Below, piece after piece: positions 36,372 to 47,200 of a stretch of 64,000 nucleotides of DNA. How positions within the stretch are numbered: the first letter of the stretch is position 1; each line of letters starts with the position of its first letter. The position numbers and the translations under genes were made by a program. This DNA is from Sycon ciliatum (taxonomy: Eukaryota; Porifera; Calcarea; Leucosolenida; Sycettidae): NCBI RefSeq assembly GCF_964019385.1, contig NC_088647.1, forward strand, positions 17,490,728 through 17,554,727, given 5' to 3'. Below the pieces are notes generated by a model. That model had not been told where the DNA came from. It ran no database searches and worked only from the letters and a program-made list of their open reading frames with translations.

Positions 36372-36897
36372 TTAACGAGCTTCAAGCTATTGGCATAAGC
36401 GGAGTAGCACTACAGTGGTTCTCCAGCTATCTCCAGGGTCGACGACAACAGGTGAAAATTGGAAATAACAGAGGAGACGAGACACATTTTACACGAGGCG
36501 TTCCGCAAGGGTCGGTGCTAGGGCCTCTGTTATTCTCTTTGTACGTGCGACATGTCCCTGGAGTACTTCGCCACGCAGAGTCCCAACAGTATGCTGACGA
36601 TATCGCCTTTTATATACACTGTCAGTCTACTGGAGAACTTCAGCACAAGTTGACAAGTGAGTTGAACAGACTAAATACGTACCTTGGAAGCATTGGTCTC
36701 ATCTTGAATGCCCAGAAAACGAAGTTCATGGTGCTTCGGAAGAAGGCTCTGCCTCTTCCGCCGGATCTTACCATTGCATGCGGTGGTGTCGATATTCGAC
36801 CTTCTGCCACAGCGCGTTATCTTGGCCTCATTATTGACCAACACCTCACCTTTGAGGATCAAGTCAACCATGTACATGTATGTACATCTGTTTATAA

Positions 36898-37411
36898 GGG
36901 CCGATTCCCACTACGGTACCGTGAGTGCCGTGCCGTGAGTACCCATGGTGATTTGCTCACGTGAGGGGCAGTTTTGGCGCGAGTTCATTCCGTGGCTCCT
37001 GCTGGCCTGCCGTACCGCGCCGTGGACATTCCGGTGCCGAGGGTCTCTGGGGGGTGGAAATGGCATGCCGTGGTATTCCGTGAGGTCGAATGCAGTGAGT
37101 AGTAGGTATTTTACTACTCCCTGAAAGGAAGTTTTTTCTTTCTTTTGTATTTGTGGTACGAAGTTTTTTCTTGGCTTTTGGCTTTTCGATTGGTTGATTC
37201 TTGAGCTTTCTCCAGTCATCTCCCCCGCTATTTTCCCTCAGGACCAAAGTCAGAAATTGATAAAAATGGTGATCCGGCCTGCCGACGGAATGCACGGAAT
37301 GATTGGGCGCAGGTGTAAATCACTCTCAGCTTCAAGCTCGTACCGTGGGGTACACGTGACCTACCCAAATCGTCGGCACGGCACTCACGGTACCGTAGTG
37401 GGAATCGGCCC
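36898..37411. mobile_element. Harbinger-type MITE, TAA target duplication
   Basis: Perfect inverted repeats of about 38 bp starting GGGCCGATTCCCACTACGGT, flanked by TAA (36895-36897; 37412-37414). GGGCC termini with a TWA duplication are typical of PIF/Harbinger. It interrupts the LINE ORF, which resumes in frame. A degenerate hAT-like micro-palindrome lies inside. Confidence 0.8.
37093..37123. mobile_element. degenerate hAT-like micro-palindrome
   Basis: CAGTGAGTAGTAGG...TTTTACTACTCCCTG; no matching flanks. Nested in the Harbinger-type MITE. Confidence 0.45.
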
Positions 37412-38005
37412 TAAGAAGATAGGAGCATTCCGCCGCTGCCGCCGTACGGTAGACCACACAACTAAGCGAATATTTTATTTATCCCTCATCCAATCCACTA
37501 TTGAATACGCCAGCAACTCGTATGCTCACTGTCTTACACCATCTTTGTACTCTCGCCTTGTTACTTTAAAAGTCATATCAGCATGAAACAGGTTTTTGGT
37601 CTCCCTCGCCGTACCCCGACTGTCTTTGTTTTGCGGCACGCTAAGTTATACTCCCTCGAATCTCGTCTCAACTTGAGGCTTTTATTTTTGTTTTCCGCTG
37701 TATCAAGTTCATCAGCTTACAAGTCCTCTTCTTTCCTCAATGTTCACCCTCCAGTCGGCTGCTACTTGCACCGAGAGGCGCACTAGAGGGCAATCATTCT
37801 CTTCACTTTCTTTGCCCGCTGCTACCACTAGATATGGCATGTTCTCCATTTCTTTCCTTGGCGCTGATAGGTGGAATTCTCTGCCTGTCTCGTGTCGTCA
37901 GGTTGAGCATCTATCCGTTTTTGTTTCGCTCTGTAAAGAGCACTTAGGGTTCCCTGTAACAAGACGGCAACGTCTGTAGGGCCTTCCCTATCAAAATAAT
38001 AAATT

Positions 38006-38044
<39 letters not shown>

Positions 38045-38117
38045 GTAGTAGTACTACCACAAATGGCACTGAGTGACAGCTGAGTCGGAAATGACATCTT
38101 TCTTGCAGGTCGACGAC

Positions 38118-38131
38118 TGACGTCACGTGAC
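38118..38131. promoter_or_regulatory. overlapping CRE (TGACGTCA) and CLEAR-type E-box (GTCACGTGAC)
   Basis: TGACGTCA at 38118-38125 is a perfect CRE, and GTCACGTGAC at 38122-38131 is the perfect palindromic CLEAR consensus bound by TFEB/MiT factors in mammals, where V-ATPase genes are classic targets. The site is about 320 bp upstream of the proteolipid ATG, beside a CpG-rich stretch (38150-38340). Promoter function is inference. Confidence 0.55.
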
Positions 38132-38449
38132 GACAATGGCTTTCCAGTTTCCACCGGAATCCACCCCGGCCCCGCGGCCCGGCCCGCGCGCCCGGGCACG
38201 GCGTCGCGTCGAACATGTCATCCGTGATCCGGTCGACGCGGTCGCGGTAGCGGATTGCGCCCCGCTGCGCGTGCTGGTTGATTACGCACGGATCGGAGAG
38301 CGCGTGACAGCAGCTCTCAGTGCGCATGCGTGATGAGCGATGCAGCTCGATTGGTTGCACAGCACTGCAGCAGTTCCCGTTGATCTTCTCCTTCTGTAGT
38401 TTGCTTGTGTAGCTGTTTCTGAGAGCTGTCCTTTCACCAATCTGCAATC

Positions 38450-39695
38450 ATGTCTGAGACACCTTCATATGCAGGATTTTTCGGCGTCATGGGAGCCACC
38501 TCTGCCATGGTGTTCAGCGGTGAGCTGATTTGGAGGATCGCACCTCTGAAGTCTCCAGTCCTTGAGGTTGTATCCTTCCTACTTTTTTGTGTGTTGTTTC
38601 AGCTCTCGGTGCTGCCTACGGCACTGCTAAGAGTGGAACTGGTATCGCTGCCATGAGTGTGATGCGTCCCGAGTTGATCATGAAGTCTATCATTCCCGTT
38701 GTCATGGCTGGTATCATTGCTATCTATGGCCTTGTCGTGGCTGTGCTCATCGGTAACGGACGTAAGTTGAAATTCGTTTTTGATTTGAACATGAATACCA
38801 CTGAGAATTTTGCTAAATTATATTGTTCGCTGTTTCTTTTTCTCTTGTTTTTGTACAGTGTCTGCCACTGACTACTCCCTGTTCAAGTGAGTTCTGGATC
38901 TTACCTGTGTGGATGGATGTGCTGAGCCTATTGGAATAATCACAGGCGTTGTTTCGCCAAACCCAGTTGGAAGTGTTCATACTGCAGTTATATCTGTTCA
39001 GTTGAGTTATGCCGCAACTGCCTTGGAGTGGATCGGCGGTTGTCACGGTTGCCTGGGCTCATGGTGTGCATGCTTCAGCTTGGATCTATGGCTGAGCGCC
39101 ATGCTCGGTTGAGCACTGAACGCTCATGGTTGCAGTGGAGATCTGTTTGGGACCTGTTACGTAACATGGCAAAGGCCCTGGCACTGTTGACATGCACCTA
39201 GTACTTGCAGTCACTTGCTCCAGACGGACCAGAGTAGTACTCCTGTCGTCCTGGTCAGGAGTTTGGCACAGGCACATATCCACCAGTGTATAGCTACTGT
39301 AGTGCAGTGCTTGGGGAGATCAGGGTAACTAGTAAAAAGCAGTAGTATTTCTTGGGCATTCAGTTTCGAAGTGCTGATAGTGGTAGAATACTACATGGTA
39401 GTCCCATGCTACATGATGCATGTTTTGCCCCGGGGGTGCTGAGATCGGTTCAATATTTTTTTGTTCATCTGTGCACACTTGCAGGAGCTTCACTGACTTG
39501 GGAGCCGGACTCAGCGTCGGACTCAGTGGTCTTGCTGCCGGTTTCGCCATCGGCATCGTCGGCGACTCTGGCGTGCGTGGTACTGCCCAGCAGCCCCGTC
39601 TCTTTGTCGGTATGATCCTCATCCTTATCTTTGCTGAAGTCTTAGGTCTTTATGGTCTTATCGTTGCTCTCATTCTGTCCACCAAGGGCAAGTAA
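38450..39695 (+). CDS. ATP6V0C: V-type H+-ATPase 16-kDa proteolipid subunit c (4 exons)
   Basis: Membrane rotor subunit of the V0 sector, which carries protons across endolysosomal and plasma membranes. Exons are 38450-38519, 38603-38761, 38859-38886 and 39485-39695; all introns are GT-AG and in phase, and the product is 155 aa, the usual family length. Four hydrophobic helices are present: [14 protein letters not shown] continuing into [13 protein letters not shown], then [21 protein letters not shown], then [23 protein letters not shown], and finally the helix with the proton-carrying glutamate in [14 protein letters not shown]. The hallmark [14 protein letters not shown] loop is intact. 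The start codon is the first ATG after a GC-rich leader. The 28-nt third exon encodes [10 protein letters not shown]. No lesions are seen. A CRE/CLEAR-type site lies upstream (listed separately). Confidence 0.97.
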
Positions 39696-40337
39696 ATAGC
39701 CCTTAGACTAGCTTTTTTTGCTGGTGAGAATTGCTCTTTTTATTATATATATTTTTTAGTTCTTGCCGCTTGCCAGCTTCCATGGTGTGCACGGCTATTG
39801 TCATTTGAAGTGCCATCTGGGCTTTGGACTATCTCATGGTGGCCAGCACCATATATGTAGATCGTGTAGCGCCTGGCCCAGGGATTGAACTGTGGTCACG
39901 TTTATGTTCTAAATTCTTACTTGATCCGAGTGCGAAGTGCTATCCCTTGCTTTTTTGCGCTGGCAGCACTGCGGTATGGCATCGACCATGGTTGTACAGT
40001 TTCACTTCCCCGCTGCCTCGAGTTATTTCTGCATCCGACGATGCATTTATTAGTTCTGTACAAAGGATTTTGGTTGCTGATTGCAACAGCGCTTCATTTG
40101 CTCTTTTGCTTTCCATCCGCGCTGTAGTGTAATAATTTTTGTTAGTAATTATTTTTGGCACTTTGTTGATGCAGGTGTCCACAACCGTTTACCACAGCTT
40201 ACTTTTTCCAGCGTCTTGGATGAGTGGTGAATGTTTTTGTTACTGTGAAGTAAAGCTGCACATCTGAAATCAGATCATGTCAGAGAGGACTTGCTCTTCA
40301 CGTATCACTCTCTTGTATGAGCATGGCCCAACAATGC

Positions 40338-40908
40338 CTGTCCCTCCAGGAACTTGCGATTCCGCGGCCGCGTTGTTTTCCGCGATTTGAACAAAAGTCC
40401 GTGATATCCGCGATATTTGAAAAATCATCCGCGTTATTGTAGAAAACTGTCCTTGATACTTGAAAAGCACCGCGATATTTCGAAAAGCCACCGCGATATT
40501 GGGGTCTTTCTTCGATGTTCTTTAGTTCTTCAAGCTCGTCAGTAGTTTACTTGTGAGATCGACACCAGAATATCGAAGTTTCTGGGCAAATCAGCGGCTG
40601 ACAAGTCACGAAATAAGGCTCGCGTCGAGTGTTGTCCGAGGATGGAGGAAAGCTGTCTTGCAGTTGAACACAGTCAGCGCAGCACACGTACGTTCTGCTT
40701 TGTCATGCAGGATTTATGCTGTACGACTCGTACATCGTACACCACTACAGTACAAGTACCAAAATCGGCCGCAATTTCCGCAATTTTACCACAATAATCC
40801 CGCAATATTTGACAAAATCCGCAATATTCCCCGCAATTTGTGGCATTTTACCTCGCAACTTTTTCCGCGATATTTCCGAAATGTCTCCGCAAGTTTCTGG
40901 AGGGACAG
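40338..40908. mobile_element. 6-bp-duplication TIR element, copy 2
   Basis: Ends CTGTCCCTCCAGGAACTTGC / GCAAGTTTCTGGAGGGACAG, flanked by CAATGC (40332-40337; 40909-40914). Interior carries many CCGCGATATT-like subterminal repeats. Non-coding. Confidence 0.8.
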
Positions 40909-41501
40909 CAATGCTAAGGATGTGTGGCCAGCGAAAATCTCTCTCCGGAATAGACTGGGCACATGTGTGCAGACTTGCTGATTTAGTGCCGCAAGGTAAT
41001 GGCAACATTGCTTGATGACTTTTGTAAGATTCCGGGAGTCAACCTGCATGTACAGTGAAGCTTCGATACATTTCATTGGGCTGCATCTCACGCCAGGATT
41101 TTTACATGGTATCAAGAGTACGTACTCTTGATGGTATGTAGCACACTTGTTTCTACTGTAATCTGCATGGTCACTCCGAAGTGAGTTCCTACTTTGTCTT
41201 TGGGCATGGAAAAGGGCAAAATATACCCCAAGTTCCAATTTTTCCCGGGGATGCATTTTTACCCCCAAGTTGCAAAACACAATGTGCATATATGTGGACA
41301 AGCCTACGTGCATGCACCTGTAAATCAACAAATTTTGGCCGGTGAGAAACTTTGGCCGATCTCGAAATGAAACTTTTGGCCGTCATTTAACTTGGCCGAT
41401 TAGGGTTTTCAAAAAAGAAATCGATCAGTAGTTGGTGCTCTCACATGCATCCATGCATCATGACAAACTTTGACCAGCGATTTACTTTGGCCGGTTGGTA
41501 C

Positions 41502-41549
41502 CAGGGAGTAGTAAAATACATTTTTTTATTTTTATTTTACTACTCCCTG
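41502..41549. mobile_element. 48-bp hAT-like micro-palindrome
   Basis: CAGGGAGTAGTAAAATA...TATTTTACTACTCCCTG (T-rich loop), flanked by GTTGGTAC at 41494-41501 and 41550-41557. Confidence 0.8.
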
Positions 41550-41650
41550 GTTGGTACCCAGCGGCGAAATCAGCGAAATTAAATCGCTAGCGAAAATTAG
41601 TTGATTTACAGTATATGGTAGGCTTGTCCACATAGTCATTGTGTTTTGCA

Positions 41651-41682
41651 CAGGGAGTCGTAAAATATTTTACGACTCCCTG
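41651..41682. mobile_element. 32-bp perfect hAT-like micro-palindrome
   Basis: Two 16-bp arms CAGGGAGTCGTAAAAT with no loop. 8-bp duplication GTTTTGCA at 41643-41650 and 41683-41690. This is the minimal member of the family. Confidence 0.82.
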
Positions 41683-42055
41683 GTTTTGCATCTTTTTGCA
41701 ACTTGTAGTTGTACCCATTGCATTGGAGTACGCACGGCCGCACGCAGGGGCATGACCTAGTGCATATTGGTGCGTGCGCTAATACGCACGGCTCCGCAAC
41801 CAGCACCTGTCCTCCTATGGCCTGCCTTCGCCGGATGAGTCCAATTATTTCAGATTTGCTCTCTTCCATATGGATCGTTCATCCATAACAGGAGGATAAT
41901 GCCAGCTTGGATCGACGAGGAAATGATAAAGAACAACAACTTTCTTCCTCCCACCAGACCGTGTGCATGTGGCGTTCGTGGCCCTTTCGACTTCCGTCGG
42001 CAAGGCTTCCTGCTCTCGGCCCAATGCTTCTCCTGCGATCTGCTGGAGGGCGACC

Positions 42056-44218
42056 ATGGCTGCCGCTGCGCTCGAGGGCTACAGCCTAGAGGACACCCTA
42101 GGCTCAGGTCACTTCGGAATAGTGAAGCTGGCCTACCACGACACCACCGGTGCTAAGGTTGCAGTGAAAGTTATAGACAAGACGAAGCTCGACGCCAGAG
42201 CTCGCGAGCACCTCTTCCGGGAGGTTAGCTGCATGAAGCGGGTTGAGCACCCCAACATAATCAGGTTGTACCAGGTGTTCGATACACCCACCAAGCTTTA
42301 TCTAGTGTTGGAATTAGGTGAAAATGGAGATCTCTATGATTACATTGCCAACCATCCGGACGGCGTGGGCGAAGACGAAAGCCGCGATCTGTTTCGTCAG
42401 ATCGCCGAAGCCGTGTTCTACTGCCATAAGTTACATGTGGTTCACCGAGATTTGAAACCAGAGAATGTGGTCTTCTGTCAGAATGCCAGCAAGGTGAAGC
42501 TGACTGATTTCGGTCTTTCGAACTTATTTGACCCTGGAGCAAAGCTGAAAACTTCGTGCGGTTCGTTGTCATACTCGGCCCCCGAGATTCTATTGGGCGA
42601 CACTTACGATGCTCCGGCAGTCGGTAAGTAACAATTAGCTGGACTCCCTCCGCTCCGATGGTGTTATGACTTTCTCTCAGCTGGACGAGGAAGACTACAT
42701 AAAACGGAAATGTGCTGTCTATTCTGTTGTTGGTTTTTGCTCCAGACCGCTGGAGCCTCGGCGTGATTCTGTACATGTTGCTCGTTGGCGAAAAGCCCTT
42801 CGTCGGTGGAACGGACAGTGAGACGTTGACCATGATAATGGACTGCAAGTTCGACATGCCATCCGAACTATCGCGGGAAAGCGTCGAGTAAGAATAATCT
42901 GTACCAACTGAGACATGCTGCTTGTACTTGTAGTACAGTCCGAGTCGGTTTGTCTGTCTTTAGGACGCTAGGTAGCAAGCGGGAGGGGTGGGCCGGTGGG
43001 GACCGGACATATCTAACGTCTGTACGTTGCGATAAATGGTGACCATAGCAGTAGTGGATGGTTTGTTGATGCCGTTCATTAGGGACCTTTCGCACCACGC
43101 GTACGGATACGAAACGAATGCTGATTCGTCACCTGGGTTCGAGGATTCGTCAGAGTCCCCGCGGAGAGCTCGTTTTCACGAATGGAAGCCTCTTCATTCG
43201 TGGCACGCTCCGAATCCGTCAGGTACACATTTTTTTGCAAGGTACACATGTTTTGCCAGGTACACATTTTTTTCCTTGATTCCATGATCCATGCACGTGT
43301 GAGCGAACACACCCATACGCCAAGCTACCGACCGTATTCGTAGTTGCCATGCACATTTGCTTTACGACTTGCGAAACCTGAATTCTGTTTTCAACGAAAC
43401 GATTACGAGACGAATCAAACTTTCGTTTCGCATTCGATTCGTAGCAAATGCGAAAGGTCCCAAATATCAGGTCCGTCAATCAATAGTAGCGTTAGATGTT
43501 GTGTCATCTGGTCACAAGAAAAATCTACCGCTACCTTAGTGGATGGTCCCGATTTATCATTTTGGAAAAGAAGTATCCAAGGGCGGGATTCGAATCCAGT
43601 ACTCGTCTTGCTGGGACAGTGCCGCCCTGCCGATTAGGCTGCCAGGATCACACACACACGCACACTTGTACTTGTTGCTCACTGCCAAAAACTGGTCACG
43701 TGAGTCCCCCGGGAGAGGGGAGAGAGACTCAAAAGGAATCTTGGAAAGATGACTCAATTGGTTATTGAACCGCCCAACGGCCGACACCCCCTGAAATCCC
43801 CAAAACTCTGGGTGGACTTGAAAATGATCCCACTTATGGGCTCACCACACCTCAGTTAGTGGGTGAGGACAGGGTGCAGAAAAAGGATAGACGGCATCAG
43901 GGTATTCGTCCAGGGATCCAACTGCCGTTACCCCTGCCCCCAGTGAAGGTAATACTTGCTACTAGTGTGAGTGGCTAAATCAGAGTGGATCTGATAAAAG
44001 CTTCACTAGCACCATTGATTACACAAGAGTTAATCTAGCCAGAAGCAGTCCATGGCTAACAGGTATGTATACTATACTTCAAATAGAAAGTATATGAACC
44101 CTGGAACCAACAAAGGTGGCAGGTACAACATTACACCTTCAAGCAGCCGAGCCTGTTGGCAACAGACCCAACACAATCAGGCATAAGTGTACCTACCAAC
44201 CGAACTAGGTGGCACACA

Positions 44219-44268
<50 letters not shown>

Positions 44269-47200
44269 ACCACAACCCTAGCCTTGTTTGCCATTGTGTT
44301 CAGTGCTTTATTTGAAACGTGACTTATTTAAAAATCTTGTGATTTGCTCGCATGCAGCTTGGTGCAGAAGCTGCTGGTATCTGATCCCAAGGAACGGATT
44401 TCATTGGAAGACGTGCTGTGCCACCCGTGGATGACTCAAAATGCCAAGAGAGAGCACAGTCTATCCACATGCTCTGACGAAATGCACATCATCACAGGCG
44501 AGGACCGGACGAAAATCATCCAAGGCATGATTGCCCGAGGTATCGGGGACAAGGAACAAATTGACAGGTGGGTCCATCAGAGTAATGCATGGACAGTTGC
44601 TGGCAACTGCTCCATTTGTGTGCTGTACGGGATTTGAAAGTGCTGGGCCCTGCGGACCGAGAGAAGCGGTTCCTTCCCGACACATGACCCATGTAGGGCT
44701 CGGGGGGGGGGGGGGGGGTGGCGACCATCTATTGACCATATAATTAGCTATGGATGGGGCACAAAGTTAAATACAGGAGAGTGAATGCGGGAGTGGTTAA
44801 CAACTGCTATTTTTTACTACCGAACCATGTGATACCATCGCTGTCGAACCCTACTGTATAAATCTCGCTAGAGTGCACCGTATATTGTATATTATACGGT
44901 GTAATATGCGTTTACTTGAAGTAGATGTGGTCAAGTATGCTAACATGTATGTGTACATGGAGCAATTCATGAATATGCATGAATATATTGGGGTATTGTG
45001 TACATAAATCAGTGAAATCCAGCCATATATGCACATAAAAAATGATATCAGTTATCCAACATATCCAGTTGTCCAACATGCCTGATTCCCGAAGTGGTCG
45101 GATAAGTGACATTCGGCTGTAAGTGAAGAGAGTTCATACAGAAAGCTGTACCCCAAACTTGTACACTGACCAAAGGTCGAACGGGTGTGAGTTATCGTAA
45201 ACTTGGAAGTCATTTACAGCAAAGAAAAAGGACCCAGGAACTAAAAGTTACGCTATAATGTCCACTAACCCCACCAGTTACTAAAAAATCAGCTCATGCA
45301 ACAACATTGCACGACACTGACTGACGGTACTAACGTTCTACAACTAACTGGCTATCAGCTCTGGCACGCCTTGGATGTGCACTCCAACAGCCTTCCAACT
45401 TGGAAGGTTCTAAGTTTTATGATAACATAGGAGGGGACATGTGTAGTGGACATTGTAGCATTTTTTGTAGTTCCGTGGTCCTTTTTCTTTTCTATCAATT
45501 TATCCTTGGCTCTTCATCCGAGTTCATTTGCAGCACATTGGCTACAACGTGCATATTTTAGTACTTTTTTTACGGCCCTTCGATGTAATTGTGGCCTTTG
45601 GTCCTGGTGTGCTTGTGTGTCCATCTATCAGCTCCTTAGAGTCGAATTCCTATGATTATGTTGCAACCACGTACTACCTCCTGGCGGCAGAATATCAGGA
45701 AAAGAAGAGAAACAGTGATGATATGTCAGAAAGTGAGCTAGATATGAAGAGACTGGACTTGCGACGGCGGCGAGTACGGAAAGCGTCCGTGCCTGGCCAA
45801 GGTACACTAATTCCTGACTCCTCGAGGTATGTGATGTGACCTAGCTTGCCATTTGCATGCACTGTTGTTGAGCATACGTGCCTGCATTGACTGTACTTTC
45901 GGTAGCGTTGAAACGAGCGTATCTATAACAAACGAGCGAACACGTCCACTAACGAGCAAGCTATCGAGCGAGCTCACGAGTCTCATGGACGTGGCAAATA
46001 TGGATTTTTTGAATATTTTTTCTAAGTCGATTTTTTTCAAGTCAGCTGGTTCAAATTATCACTGTCGGCATTTGGGTTTTTTTTTGTTTTTGTTTTTTTT
46101 GTACTATGTGCACATCCCTACAAAGTAATAGGGTAATAAAAGAGACAAAGACAACAAAGGAGTAGTAGGTGCTACAAGAGCTGTGCTGGTCAGGCGCAGT
46201 GCACTCCTCCGACCATTTCGGTCTCGGAATCGACATGGACTGTGTGGGCCAAGGAGGTATACTATGAATGATAGACTTATGGTCTGGTTGCTGCTGCGTC
46301 ACTTCGGATTGCTGTTTCGTGTCAAGATACCTTTTCAGCAACGTCGAGGCAAAGACTGCAAGTAGCCCTGTTCTTCGCTGCATCGCGGGAGAAAACTTCC
46401 AAACGACTGAGCTGAGCGTAACTTTCACTCGAATGGAGAGTTGACAGAAGCATGTCCTGCGACGGGTCAGCAGATGCGGAACAAGACATCAGTGGGGTCC
46501 ACCAAAGCTGCAATGACAACTGAAACAACTCAGTGATGAGCAGGCATACAGTCCTGTAACTGCGAGAGATTTTCACTTTGCGTGAGACTAGACTCGATCG
46601 ACCAGGAACTCGTAAAATATTTTACGACTCCCTGGTCGACATGTACTGCCATGTGTACGGAGTACAGTGTTTGTTAGTGCAAACGAGCTGGCCGCACAAA
46701 CGAGCCGGGTTTTTGGCGAGCGAACTAACGACTCGGTGAGATCGTTTCAACTAGGGCTGAGTCGGGTAGCCTTTTCTTCGGGTATCGGGTTCGGGTAGTT
46801 TTCCAAGGGTGCACGGGTACCCGATCTGGTAATGTTTCCATGGTAACACCGCAATGCACCCCTTCCCTTATACACTGGGTAGACATGCGGAGTATTACAT
46901 GAATTTGTACACGTGCACTGTACATGATGTCATATGGGACTTCAGGTACTATTCTGTACCTGTCTACCCGAGGTCCTCACAGGTAGCACGGGTACCCGAC
47001 TACCCGTGCACATCACTAGTTTCAACACTAATTTTTGGTACCAATTTTCTGCAATCTACACTACTTCGATCTCCCAGACTCAATACTTCTAATTTGTAGA
47101 AGTTACAACTAGATTTGCCAGAATAGTGCTTCCATCTGGGATTCAACATAATATTCTTTTAAAAGAGCATCTTCCATTACACCAACGCGTATAGCCGATT

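Larger units (their letters stand above)
36376..38052 (+). pseudogene. LINE reverse transcriptase, 3' part, and 3' tail
   Basis: Resumes in frame after the TTAA cluster (NELQAIGISG). RT motifs GVPQGSVLGPLLF and QQYADDIAFY are intact. The ORF is interrupted by a Harbinger-type MITE (36898-37411) and resumes as KKIGAFRRCRR, then IQSTIEYASNSYAHCL and, after a frame change, MKQVFGLPRRTP and the C-terminal RYGMFSISFLG...RWNSLP block. It ends with a short 3' UTR and a (TAC)n tail at about 38005-38045. Jockey/CR1-like; clade not determined. Confidence 0.82.

Noticed and set aside
38127-38447. Overlapping ORFs in the CpG-rich block upstream of the V-ATPase gene
   Set aside because: GC-rich promoter sequence with few stops; no domain and no matching splice context.
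45903-46752. Possible transposon with GTTGAAACGA ends
   Set aside because: Only 10 bp of inverted similarity and no target duplication.
46760-47030. Inverted GGGTACCCG blocks as a MITE
   Set aside because: Multiple short GGGTA repeats without definable ends or duplication.
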